DNA from: Clostridia bacterium
GTDB lineage: Bacteria > Bacillota > Clostridia > Christensenellales > UBA1242
Length of the DNA stretch: 64,000 bases
Assembly (NCBI GenBank): GCA_017453125.1
Contig: JAFTKS010000010.1
Location: 1 to 64,000, forward strand
Direction of reading: 5' to 3'
This document shows, in pieces, positions 1 through 7,133 of the stretch (positions within the stretch are counted from its first letter, which is position 1; every line of letters starts with the position of its first letter). The translations under genes and the position numbers were made by a program. The notes beneath the pieces were generated by a model, which ran no database searches, was not told the origin of the DNA, and saw only the letters and a list, made by a program, of their open reading frames with translations.

Positions 1-1
1 A

Positions 2-433
2 AAAACAAAAGAAAATATTGAATATGTCAACAATTTATTGCAGAAATACAATCTGTGGGATTTTAGAAACGTTTATCCTCGACAATTATCAGGAGGAATG
101 AGACAAAGAGTTGCATTAATTCGCACACTTGCTCTGCACCCATCACTTCTACTACTTGACGAAGCATTCAGTGCACTTGATTATCAAACACGACTTGATG
201 TCTGTGACGATGTATATAAAATTATCAAAAGTGAAGGATTAACTGCAATTTTAGTCACTCACGATATAAGCGAAGCAATATCAATGAGCGATAAAATTTT
301 AATTCTTTCCAAACGCCCTGCAATTGTTAAAAAAGAACTACTTTTGGATATAAATGGAACAACACCATTCGAAAAGAGAGAATCTATTGAAGCGAAAAAA
401 TACTTTGATTTGATTTGGAGAGAACTACAGTGA
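2..433 (+). CDS. ABC transporter ATP-binding protein, SsuB/TauB type (5' truncated by window edge)
   Basis: The reading frame is open back to base 2, so the gene begins outside the window; the TTG at 38 is internal. The visible part carries the ABC signature (QLSGGMRQR), Walker B (LLLLDEAFSAL), the D-loop and the H-loop (LVTHDISEA). Walker A and the Q-loop lie upstream. The pattern is that of the nitrate/sulfonate/taurine ATPase family that energises import through a BPD-type permease. The stop TGA at 431-433 overlaps the GTG start of the permease gene, so the two are translationally coupled. The substrate cannot be told: sulfonate, a thiamine-pyrimidine precursor or bicarbonate are all possible, and the binding protein is not in view. 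Confidence 0.92.
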   Translation, partial: KTKENIEYVNNLLQKYNLWDFRNVYPRQLSGGMRQRVALIRTLALHPSLLLLDEAFSALDYQTRLDVCDDVYKIIKSEGLTAILVTHDISEAISMSDKILILSKRPAIVKKELLLDINGTTPFEKRESIEAKKYFDLIWRELQ

Positions 434-1236
434 AAAAAGAGATATCAAGAGAATTCAAAACTTATCTTAGAAAGAAAAGAACACACAAAACAATCGTATT
501 AATTATTCAGATTGGTTTACTTGTAGCTTTAATTTCATTATGGGAAATTCTAGCACAAAGAGGAATAATTGACACATTTATACTTTCGTCCCCTAGCAGA
601 ATTATAAAAACCATTGGTGACCTTTACTTGTCTGGTAGTCTTGCATTGCATATATTCACAACTTTGAATGAGGCTCTAATTGGTTTTGCCATCGCAACCA
701 TTGGTGGATATATTATTGCAATAATTCTATGGTGGAACGAAACATTAAGAAAAATTCTTGATCCATATATTGTAGTTCTAAACTCACTTCCAAAAATTGC
801 ACTAGGCCCTATTATTATAATTTGGGTAGGTGTCGGAACATCTGCCATCGTTACAATGGATATACTCATTATGATTGTGATATCTATCATTACTATGCTC
901 AATGCTTTTAGCCAAATAGAATCTAGCAAAATTATGGTACTCAAAAGTATGGGAGCAAACAAGTTTCAAATACTATTCAAATTAATAATTCCCGGCTCTT
1001 TAAAGGAATTTATTAGTCTTTTAAAAATTAATGTCGGACTTACTTGGGTAGGAACTATTATGGGAGAATATTTGGTTAGCAAAGCAGGTCTTGGATATTT
1101 GATTATTTATGGCAGTCAAATATTTAATCTAGACCTTGTGATGACGGGCACAATTCTACTTTGTATTCTTGCAACCCTTATGTACTTTATTGTTGCAATT
1201 ATTGAAAAAATTGTTAATAAAAGATTTAACAATTAA
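430..1236 (+). CDS. ABC transporter permease, SsuC/TauC type
   Basis: Inner-membrane subunit of about 268 residues with roughly six membrane spans (BPD_transp_1 fold). The cytoplasmic EAA-type loop that contacts the ATPase is seen as SMGANKFQILFKLIIPGSL around residues 170-190. The frame can extend to a TTG at 415, but GTG at 430 is preferred: a GGAG lies 9 nt upstream and the start overlaps the ATPase stop (GTGA). Partner of the preceding ATPase in a nitrate/sulfonate/taurine-family importer. A terminator follows at 1243-1270. Family assignment is firm; the substrate is unknown. Confidence 0.9.
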   Translation: MKKEISREFKTYLRKKRTHKTIVLIIQIGLLVALISLWEILAQRGIIDTFILSSPSRIIKTIGDLYLSGSLALHIFTTLNEALIGFAIATIGGYIIAIILWWNETLRKILDPYIVVLNSLPKIALGPIIIIWVGVGTSAIVTMDILIMIVISIITMLNAFSQIESSKIMVLKSMGANKFQILFKLIIPGSLKEFISLLKINVGLTWVGTIMGEYLVSKAGLGYLIIYGSQIFNLDLVMTGTILLCILATLMYFIVAIIEKIVNKRFNN

Positions 1237-2225
1237 GATTTGAAGAATAGGTTTCGGCCTATTCTTTTTTCTTTTACAAAAGATACCAAAACCATCAATA
1301 TTCCAAGTATCCCCGTAATTAAATATGCATATCTTACAAGATAAGTAAATCCTATTGACCCCATAAAAAGTCCTAAAGAAAGCACTAAAAGAACGGATAC
1401 AGTCTTCTCTTTTATAAAATTATTCAAATAATTTGCAAGTACAAAAACATTTGAAATAAGAGTTGTAAACAAACCAAAATAAACACAAACTCTCATACCA
1501 ATTCGCAAAGCAATATTTTCTTTTGCTAGCATTATATTGGGCAAAGTATACCCTTCTGCACCAGACGCAACGATTGCCCTTCCGACAAAAACAAATACAC
1601 TCCCTATGATAAGACTAGTGATTAATGAGATTATAACTTTTTGTCGAGTAGTATAATTCTTACCTATTTCCAAGGCAAACATTCCAAGAGAGACAATATT
1701 GATAAAAACATAAACCACACCATCAAAAAGGCCATCAAATTCCGATGATTTCACAACCGAGTCAAATCCAGAACTGGATACTACCAACAAGAAAATTAGC
1801 ATTAATGGCACTACAATAATATTAATTTTTGTAAGAAGACTTCCCCCTCTTTTTAAAGCAAAAAAACACAAAATAATTGTTGTTGCAAGCATTAAAAAGA
1901 TACTAATATTCAAGTCTTCTGCCAAAGCAATAGTTCCTGCAAACATTGACGAGATAATTATAAGAACGCTAATGGACAATAAAATATTTAATAATGGAAA
2001 CAACTTTCCAAAATATCTTTTTGAAAACATATCAAAACTACAAATTTTCTCTGAAAGTAAAAGAAAAAATAGAGTTAATAAAAAAAACAACACTACTGCA
2101 CAACCAATTCCAGCATAGCACAGACTTCCATTCTGACAGAAATATTCTGCAATTTCCCTACCAGAAACAAATCCGCCACCCATAAAACACCCCAGTAGCA
2201 AACAAACACAACCGATTATTTTCAT
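1233..2225 (-). CDS. YkvI-like integral membrane transporter
   Basis: A 330-residue protein with about ten predicted membrane spans. The N-terminal GGGFVSGREIAEYF matches the glycine-rich GAGFASGQEI motif near the start of Bacillus YkvI, an APC-superfamily-like membrane protein of unknown substrate. The gene converges on the ABC permease and overlaps its last 4 bases. No Shine-Dalgarno is seen before the ATG; a TATAAT lies only a few bases upstream (2230-2235), so the message could be leaderless. Moving the start downstream would delete the first transmembrane helix, so this ATG is kept. The transport role is inferred from the family. Confidence 0.75.
   Translation of the reverse strand: MKIIGCVCLLLGCFMGGGFVSGREIAEYFCQNGSLCYAGIGCAVVLFFLLTLFFLLLSEKICSFDMFSKRYFGKLFPLLNILLSISVLIIISSMFAGTIALAEDLNISIFLMLATTIILCFFALKRGGSLLTKINIIVVPLMLIFLLVVSSSGFDSVVKSSEFDGLFDGVVYVFINIVSLGMFALEIGKNYTTRQKVIISLITSLIIGSVFVFVGRAIVASGAEGYTLPNIMLAKENIALRIGMRVCVYFGLFTTLISNVFVLANYLNNFIKEKTVSVLLVLSLGLFMGSIGFTYLVRYAYLITGILGILMVLVSFVKEKRIGRNLFFKS
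1243..1270 (+). terminator. Rho-independent terminator of the ABC operon
   Basis: A 9-bp stem (AAGAATAGG / CCTATTCTT) with a 6-nt loop, followed by a T-run. It lies inside the 3' end of the convergent YkvI-like gene, so the last codons of that gene double as the terminator. Confidence 0.8.
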
Positions 2226-2259
2226 ATTAATTATATATGAAAATTATTAAATTTTTAGA

Positions 2260-2298
2260 AGAAAAAGCGTGAACTAGAAATTTACTTCTAATCCACGA
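2260..2298 (-). terminator. Rho-independent terminator of the 2304-4084 operon
   Basis: On the minus strand a 12-bp stem with two G-T wobbles (CGTGGATTAGAA / TTCTAGTTCACG) is followed by CTTTTTC, just downstream of the stop at 2304. Confidence 0.7.
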
Positions 2299-2303
2299 CT
2301 TAT

Positions 2304-3233
2304 TTATTTTTTATTTATATCAATTTCTTTATTCAGCGATACAAATCCACCACTAGATTTGTTTGTAATATTTTTTGGAGTATTGGGAGTTGCCTTTGTT
2401 TCACTTCTTACAAGAATATGCGAACCAGACTTGTTATGATGGCTCATTTGTGCTTTTGCATTACCAAGAGCCACAAGTTCTTCATACTGACTTTTCTTAG
2501 CTCTACCATTCTTAATAACACTATATGGTATATACATAAGATACGCAATACCCAAAACAAGTACAAATAATGGAATAACATTGACAAACGGAATTGGAAT
2601 CAATTTTGAAACCCAACTTACAAACACATCATAATTCTCTCCCATTGTACCAAAATAATCTGCGTGAACTCCAAGTGTTGTAAATCTAAATATTACATTT
2701 ATAATATGCACAACCCCTACAACAATAATAAAGTTATAGAAAGCATTGAAAACATCTTTGAGTTCTACAAACTCCTCACTCCAAATCATTTTCAATACAC
2801 AATATGCTATTATAAATCCGCATAATAGAAAATATGAAATTACCGCCAAAGACGTGCTATTACATTGCAAATAAAAGTTTGGAACCAAAAATAATCCTAT
2901 CAAACATAGCGGACTAGATAAAAAATATCCAAATTTGACCCAGTTGAGACTTTTTCTGATTTCGGCAAATACCATAAGATATACAAATACGTGAATAGGA
3001 TTGAATGGTAAATTGTCGCCGATTTTGACGCCCTCAACCATAAATCTACCTACACTCTCAACAACTACTAGTACTCCACATAGTACAAGTAGCGCAATTG
3101 ACACAATTCTTTGTTTATCAGAATCCAACTTTCTCAAAAACAATATGCACACAACACCTATAGCAAGTGCTAGTATCAAATAAATAAAATGCGGAGCACC
3201 AAACAATTTAAATAATGCACACAAATTTCCCAT
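2304..3233 (-). CDS. YwaF-like (TIGR02206-type) integral membrane protein
   Basis: A 309-residue protein with about six or seven hydrophobic spans and a hydrophilic C-terminal tail of about 60 residues rich in Lys, Ser and Asn. The spacing of helices and the LPFNPIHVFVYL segment resemble the YwaF/TIGR02206 family, whose function is unknown; the match is by eye and not certain. Start ATG at 3233 has AAAAGGAAG upstream. It follows the 279-residue gene by 11 nt and shares its promoter at 4196-4224; a terminator follows at 2260-2298. Confidence 0.6.
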   Translation of the reverse strand: MGNLCALFKLFGAPHFIYLILALAIGVVCILFLRKLDSDKQRIVSIALLVLCGVLVVVESVGRFMVEGVKIGDNLPFNPIHVFVYLMVFAEIRKSLNWVKFGYFLSSPLCLIGLFLVPNFYLQCNSTSLAVISYFLLCGFIIAYCVLKMIWSEEFVELKDVFNAFYNFIIVVGVVHIINVIFRFTTLGVHADYFGTMGENYDVFVSWVSKLIPIPFVNVIPLFVLVLGIAYLMYIPYSVIKNGRAKKSQYEELVALGNAKAQMSHHNKSGSHILVRSETKATPNTPKNITNKSSGGFVSLNKEIDINKK

Positions 3234-3244
3234 AATTCTTCCTT

Positions 3245-4084
3245 TTATTTAGTTACTAATCTAATACCGTTATTTTGAATTTCTACGTCTGCATTTATAC
3301 AATCGATAAATACATTCATTATTGATACAACATAACTATTTGTAAAAACAGATATATCAAGCAACGAATTCTTGTTAATAGTCTCGACAATTTCGTCATT
3401 AAGTTTTTTTTCGACTTGGTTCAATTGAATGTACTCACCCACACTCGCTAAGTCCTCATTCAAAATATCCAAACAAGACACTGTAGTGACATATACCTGT
3501 GGAAGTTCTGTTCCCGCTATCAAAAAAGACAAATCCATTTTTATAATAGTTTTCAAATAAGCCTGAGTATCTTCCCAATAAATATCAATAAACAATAGTT
3601 GCAAATAATCCTCGTATTCATCGCCTTCAGTCATTTTACTAACAAGAGCACATAATTCATTTTCTTTCAAATCTATATTTGAAGATATTGCAACCTCTTT
3701 GCTATTTAATTTATCCACATCAACTGAATCGTTAACAATTAATTTTCCCAAACCTCCAGCAACAAGTTTGTCTCTAGCCATACTCCAATCAACAATATCA
3801 ACCGCATCATCAAACAACTCTTTCTCGTCTACACTTTTAGTTAATGCGGTCTTCATTTCGTCAGTAATACCAATAATATTATCCCAACTATACGAGGGAG
3901 GAACATCTCCAGTACCCCTACAACAAAATGCCACACTACCAATCATCAATCCAATTACGAATATAATGCCAAAAACTTTGTACGCCACTTGTTCTTTTGT
4001 CTTAGGATGTTTCTTTGATTGTTTTCGTTCTTTTTTAAGTTGTTTCTTTTGCTCTCTGTGTTCTTGCCAAAATTCTTTTATCAT
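3245..4084 (-). CDS. hypothetical single-pass membrane protein
   Basis: 279 residues. A very basic, Lys/Gln-rich cytoplasmic head (residues 1-35) is followed by one membrane span (about 37-55) and an acidic extracellular domain of about 220 residues. No known family is recognised. It is the first gene of a two-gene minus-strand operon with the YwaF-like gene and is served by a good promoter (4196-4224), giving a leader of about 100 nt. No clear Shine-Dalgarno precedes the ATG, so the start is less certain than the gene. The pair may form a small envelope module; that is inference. Confidence 0.7.
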   Translation of the reverse strand: MIKEFWQEHREQKKQLKKERKQSKKHPKTKEQVAYKVFGIIFVIGLMIGSVAFCCRGTGDVPPSYSWDNIIGITDEMKTALTKSVDEKELFDDAVDIVDWSMARDKLVAGGLGKLIVNDSVDVDKLNSKEVAISSNIDLKENELCALVSKMTEGDEYEDYLQLLFIDIYWEDTQAYLKTIIKMDLSFLIAGTELPQVYVTTVSCLDILNEDLASVGEYIQLNQVEKKLNDEIVETINKNSLLDISVFTNSYVVSIMNVFIDCINADVEIQNNGIRLVTK

Positions 4085-4195
4085 TTAACAAACAACAAAT
4101 AAAAAGCGATAATCAAACCACATACGAACACAAATCCCAAAATCTTTCTTAACAACTTAAACACACCAAAAACATCTCCAAAACATTATATAAAA

Positions 4196-4224
4196 AGTAT
4201 ACTTTTTATTAATTTTATTGTCAA
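4196..4224 (-). promoter_or_regulatory. sigma-A-type promoter for the 4084-2304 operon
   Basis: Minus strand: TTGACA (4219-4224), a 17-nt spacer, TATACT (4196-4201). The -35 is the perfect consensus. Confidence 0.75.
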
Positions 4225-4304
4225 ATCAAAAAAGCATATAGTTAATTATCTCCACAATATCAATTCATTACAAAAAGAATTTATTTTTTATTTGGAAATT
4301 ATTA

Positions 4305-4333
4305 TTGACATTAATTGCGATATCGTTTAAAAT
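4305..4333 (+). promoter_or_regulatory. tRNA-Arg promoter
   Basis: TTGACA at 4305-4310, a 17-nt spacer, TAAAAT at 4328-4333. It ends 21 bases before the tRNA. Confidence 0.8.
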
Positions 4334-4354
4334 AATTAAGTCTAAATTGAATAT

Positions 4355-4431
4355 GCACTGTTAGCTCAATTGGATAGAGCGTTGGTCTACGGAACCAAAG
4401 GTTAGGGGTTCGACTCCCTTACGGTGCACCA
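4355..4431 (+). tRNA. tRNA-Arg (anticodon ACG)
   Basis: A complete cloverleaf of 77 nt: acceptor stem GCACTGT/ACGGTGC, D arm GCTC/GAGC, anticodon stem TTGGT/ACCAA with loop CTACGGA (anticodon ACG, read as ICG, decoding CGN), T arm AGGGG-TTCGACT-CCCTT. CCA is encoded at 4429-4431. It has its own promoter and a terminator at 4446-4473. The 3' part, from the T-loop through the terminator, is repeated 175 bp downstream (4586-4652). Confidence 0.97.
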
Positions 4432-4445
4432 ATCAAGTATAATAC

Positions 4446-4473
4446 GAACCCAAGTTTTTAGGGTTCTTTTTTT
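4446..4473 (+). terminator. tRNA-Arg terminator (first copy)
   Basis: Stem GAACCC/GGGTTC, 9-nt loop, seven Ts. Its near-copy lies at 4621-4648. Confidence 0.85.
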
Positions 4474-4477
4474 ATTT

Positions 4478-4606
4478 AAGGGAGTCCGGCTTCGCCGTTC
4501 AAGACAATCTCTTGTCTTGAGAACCCCTAACAAGTTAGGGAAGGTATTCGGGACCCCTACCCGAAGATTGACGCTTCGCTTAATGCGACTCCCTTACGGT
4601 GCACCA
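4478..4606 (+). repeat. tRNA-linked multi-hairpin element carrying a tRNA-Arg 3'-end copy
   Basis: This noncoding block lies between two copies of the tRNA-Arg terminator. AAGGGAGTC at 4478-4486 is the antisense of the T-arm 3' strand and pairs with GACTCCCTT at 4587-4595, which continues into a perfect copy of the acceptor 3' strand plus CCA (4596-4606). Inside are consecutive hairpins: 4487-4497 with a TTCG-type loop, 4499-4520 (TCAAGACAA/TTGTCTTGA), 4525-4540 (CCCTAAC/GTTAGGG, both strands matching T-arm sequence) and 4547-4565 (TTCGGG/CCCGAA). The whole is an antisense T-arm followed by a sense T-arm, each interrupted by hairpins. A comparable block follows tRNA-Ser at 25721-25801. Function unknown. 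Confidence 0.8.
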
Positions 4607-4652
4607 ATCAAATATAATATGAGCCCAAATTTTTGGGTTCTTTTTTTATTTT
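4586..4652 (+). repeat. direct repeat of tRNA-Arg 3' end plus terminator
   Basis: This block repeats 4411-4477 with only four substitutions, all transitions, and one single-base deletion. It covers the T-loop end, acceptor 3' strand, CCA, the following A/T stretch and the terminator. The terminator stem is kept as GAGCCC/GGGTTC (one G-T pair). A duplicated tRNA 3' end resembles attL/attR flanks of an integrated element, but the enclosed segment is only about 110 bp. Confidence 0.85.
4621..4648 (+). terminator. second copy of the tRNA-Arg terminator
   Basis: GAGCCC/GGGTTC stem followed by seven Ts; it closes the hairpin element. Bases 4653-4800 after it are A/T-rich and show no gene. Confidence 0.75.
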
Positions 4653-4801
4653 TCTTTTGTTACTATTTATAATTATTTTGAAGTAAAAATATAAAAATAT
4701 TTTCTTTAAATTCCATCATATTATCTAGTTCATAAAAAGAACAAACAACACTTACCAAAATATTATTTTTCATATCTATTATATACAACGGCATAATTTA
4801 A

Positions 4802-4831
4802 TTAACTTTCTAAAATAAATTATGGTATAAT
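4802..4831 (+). promoter_or_regulatory. probable promoter of the SDR gene
   Basis: TATAAT at 4826-4831 with a weaker TTAACT at 4802-4807 (18-nt spacer), 43 bases before the ATG. Confidence 0.5.
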
Positions 4832-4873
4832 ATTAATTATTAATAATTTCAATTGCAATCAAAAAGGAAATTT

Positions 4874-5770
4874 ATGAACATAGAAAAATGGATAAAAACC
4901 AATTGTAATACACTAAAAGGCAAAAGGGTTGTTATAACTGGCGCCACAGGTGGACTTGGCAAAGAAATTTGCCAAATTCTTGCTAGCCTTGAGGCAGACA
5001 TAACTCTTGCTTGTAGAAATCAAACACTTGCAGACAAATTGAAAACAGAATTAATTTCAGCTTACCCAAATTGTAATATTGAATTTGTTCCCCTAGACTT
5101 TAGCAATAAGCAAAGTGTAGACAAATGTCTACAAGAATTAAAAAAGTACAACGGCATAGACATACTTATAAACAACGCAGGTGTATATAATGTACCTATT
5201 AAAGTTCTTGATTCGGGATATAATAATATTTTTCAAATCAACTTTGTTTATACTTACTACTTTACAAAACAACTGTTGCCTGAACTTGAGAAAAAACAAG
5301 GCTCGACCTGCATTACTCTTGGTAGCATTGCTCACAATTATTCAACTTTGGATACAGATGACATAGACTTCTCCACTAGAAAAAAACCAAGCAAAATATA
5401 TGGTAATTCAAAAAGATTTCTTATGTTCTCTCTATACGAATTATTCAAAGAATCAAAAGTTAGCCTAGCTATAGTACACCCTGGTGTAACACTAACAAAT
5501 ATGACCAACCATTACCCCAAAGCAATCAATTGGCTTGTAAAAATTGGTATAAAAATATTTTTTCCAAGCCCACAAAAAGCCGTTCTTAACGTAATTTTTG
5601 GCACTTCGCATAATACTCCATATATGTACTGGATTGGCCCTGCAATTTTTAATATTTGGGGACAGCCAAAAATCAAAAAATTAAAAACGTGCACACAAGA
5701 AGAAAGTCTTCAAATATATAATATTTCAGAAAACATATATCAAAACATCAACAAAAAAAGCAAGGAATAA
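4874..5770 (+). CDS. short-chain dehydrogenase/reductase (SDR) family oxidoreductase
   Basis: 298 residues, Rossmann fold. The N-terminal nucleotide motif is TGATGGLG, followed by NNAG, the catalytic Ser in GSIAHN and the YGNSK active-site Tyr/Lys. Overall layout resembles the retinol-dehydrogenase/WW-oxidoreductase-like SDRs (about 300 residues) acting on a hydrophobic alcohol or ketone with NAD(P)H. The frame extends to a TTG at 4853, but ATG 4874 with AAAAAGGAAA just upstream is chosen. Monocistronic: it has its own promoter and ends inside a bidirectional terminator whose loop contains the stop codon. The substrate is unknown. Confidence 0.9.
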   Translation: MNIEKWIKTNCNTLKGKRVVITGATGGLGKEICQILASLEADITLACRNQTLADKLKTELISAYPNCNIEFVPLDFSNKQSVDKCLQELKKYNGIDILINNAGVYNVPIKVLDSGYNNIFQINFVYTYYFTKQLLPELEKKQGSTCITLGSIAHNYSTLDTDDIDFSTRKKPSKIYGNSKRFLMFSLYELFKESKVSLAIVHPGVTLTNMTNHYPKAINWLVKIGIKIFFPSPQKAVLNVIFGTSHNTPYMYWIGPAIFNIWGQPKIKKLKTCTQEESLQIYNISENIYQNINKKSKE

Positions 5771-5784
5771 TTCCTTGCTTTTTA
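5755..5784. terminator. bidirectional terminator shared by two convergent genes
   Basis: An 11-bp stem (AAAGCAAGGAA/TTCCTTGCTTT) has the SDR stop TAA as its 3-nt loop. The T-run overlaps the stop of the minus-strand gene ending at 5782. Confidence 0.85.
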
Positions 5785-6297
5785 TCTTTCTAATTCTTCG
5801 TCTTTGCCTTGTACTTTGCTAAAGTTGTCATAATCCAATTCTCTGAATCTTACCCTATGCAAGTCTTCAATAGTGCCTAAGATGATTCCCATAGAATCCT
5901 CTACAACTTGCATTTCTTCTTCTGTAAATTGTTCCAATTCAACAACATCATTTATAGCCTCTGCTAGAACTACTTTGCACGCAGGCGAAACGTGATCATA
6001 CAACACCCTACACAAAGTACCATTGCAATATTTGAATTCAAACATTGACTGAATATGAGACAATACTTTTTGATCTATACTTCCATTGTTCTTTCCATTG
6101 CTCAATCTTTGAAGAGCACTTGCATAAATCAAGTTAATTTTTTCCGTTGGCAAACTTCCAAGAAATGGTTTCTTAACTCTAGAATTATGCTCCATATCAT
6201 AAATTAATTTGTAAGAATACACGTCTTCTGAACCTTGCAAAAAACAATCTCTCACATAAGCTACACTTGCAGAAATATTATTTCCAACACTTCCCAT
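5782..6297 (-). CDS. hypothetical protein, about 171 residues
   Basis: A soluble, mostly helical, acidic protein with no signal peptide or membrane span; no family recognised. The ATG at 6310-6312 opens the frame but has no ribosome site. The ATG at 6297 has GGGGGT 7 nt upstream and is preferred, so the first five codons of the longer form are probably leader. A strong promoter (6340-6368) drives it alone, and it ends in the bidirectional terminator. Good codon continuity and a dedicated promoter and terminator make it a real gene. Confidence 0.75.
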   Translation of the reverse strand: MGSVGNNISASVAYVRDCFLQGSEDVYSYKLIYDMEHNSRVKKPFLGSLPTEKINLIYASALQRLSNGKNNGSIDQKVLSHIQSMFEFKYCNGTLCRVLYDHVSPACKVVLAEAINDVVELEQFTEEEMQVVEDSMGIILGTIEDLHRVRFRELDYDNFSKVQGKDEELER

Positions 6298-6339
6298 ATT
6301 TTTTACCCCCATAATAAAAGTGCTTTTATTTACATATAT

Positions 6340-6368
6340 ATTATACTATATAATAACAGCGATTTCAA
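6340..6368 (-). promoter_or_regulatory. promoter of the 171-residue hypothetical gene
   Basis: Minus strand: TTGAAA (6363-6368), a 17-nt spacer, TATAAT (6340-6345). Confidence 0.75.
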
Positions 6369-6434
6369 TATGTTTTGAAAAATTTTTTCACAATAAAAAG
6401 AGTCAGATTTAAGGGAAATGCCACTCAAAATTAT

Positions 6435-6462
6435 TTGACTTGATTATATTTTTCGATATAAT
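6435..6462 (+). promoter_or_regulatory. rubrerythrin promoter
   Basis: TTGACT (6435-6440), a 16-nt spacer, TATAAT (6457-6462). The -10 lies in an AT-only palindrome (ATATAATTATAT, 6456-6467). A PerR-type site would be expected for this gene family, but the AT richness makes the palindrome weak evidence. Confidence 0.7.
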
Positions 6463-6525
6463 TATATTAGGTAGAAATTATCTACAAATTCACTAAAAAG
6501 GATAATACAAATTATGGGAGATACT

Positions 6526-7065
6526 ATGAAAAACAAATATTCTGGAACAAGAACTGAAGAAAACCTAAAAACAGCTTTTGCTGGAGAAAGCCAAGCTAGA
6601 AACAAATATACTTATTTTGCTTCAGTTGCAAAAAAAGAAGGTTACGAGCAAATCTCTGCCCTATTCCTAGCAACTGCTGATAACGAAAAAGAACACGCAA
6701 AAATGTGGTTCAAAGAATTGGGAGAGTTGGGCAACACTGCTGAGAATCTAAGCGCTGCTGCAGATGGCGAGAACTACGAATGGACAGATATGTATGACGA
6801 ATTTGCAAGAGTTGCTGACGAAGAAGGATTCTCTGAACTTGCAGCAAAATTCAGAGGCGTTGCAGAAATTGAAAAACATCACGAAGAAAGATATAGAGCT
6901 CTTCTTAATAATGTTGAGACAAAATCTGTATTTAAAAAATCTGAAGTAAAGGTTTGGGAATGTAGAAATTGCGGACACATTTGTGTTGGTACTAAGGCTC
7001 CTGCACTTTGTCCAGTATGTGCACATCCACAAGCATACTTTGAACTTCAAAAAGCAAATTATTAA
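6526..7065 (+). CDS. rbr: rubrerythrin
   Basis: A 179-residue cytoplasmic non-haem iron protein that reduces hydrogen peroxide in anaerobes using electrons from NADH via rubredoxin-type carriers. The N-terminal ferritin-like four-helix domain carries the diiron ligands ([30 protein letters not shown] and [10 protein letters not shown] regions). The C-terminal rubredoxin domain has two CxxC pairs (CRNC and CPVC). An ATG at 6514 is also in frame, but GGGAG before ATG 6526 and the usual family start (MKNKYSGT) favour 6526. It is monocistronic and ends at a terminator shared with the convergent lipoprotein gene. PerR control is typical for the family but not proven here. Confidence 0.96.
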   Translation: MKNKYSGTRTEENLKTAFAGESQARNKYTYFASVAKKEGYEQISALFLATADNEKEHAKMWFKELGELGNTAENLSAAADGENYEWTDMYDEFARVADEEGFSELAAKFRGVAEIEKHHEERYRALLNNVETKSVFKKSEVKVWECRNCGHICVGTKAPALCPVCAHPQAYFELQKANY

Positions 7066-7103
7066 TACTTTTATTAACAATTTGCATAGTATTATTTACA
7101 AAC

Positions 7104-7133
7104 AAAAAAACCTACTAATTAGTAGGTTTTTTT
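7104..7133. terminator. bidirectional terminator between rubrerythrin and lipoprotein genes
   Basis: A perfect 16-bp palindrome (CCTACTAATTAGTAGG) flanked by A7 and T7. The end of the lipoprotein gene lies inside it. Confidence 0.85.

Noticed and set aside
624-962. Antisense frames of 60-160 codons inside real genes (for example 624-962, 14355-14840, 48824-49231)
   Set aside because: They lie entirely opposite well-supported genes and have no ribosome sites or family features.
4411-4652. tRNA 3'-end duplication read as attL/attR of a prophage or integrative element
   Set aside because: Only about 110 bp lies between the copies, with no integrase or cargo, and the inverted T-arm pair is not explained by simple integration.
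4424-4672. An open frame of 82 codons over the tRNA-Arg hairpin element
   Set aside because: It begins inside the tRNA, has no ribosome site, and is made of hairpin and tRNA-copy sequence; an open frame by chance.
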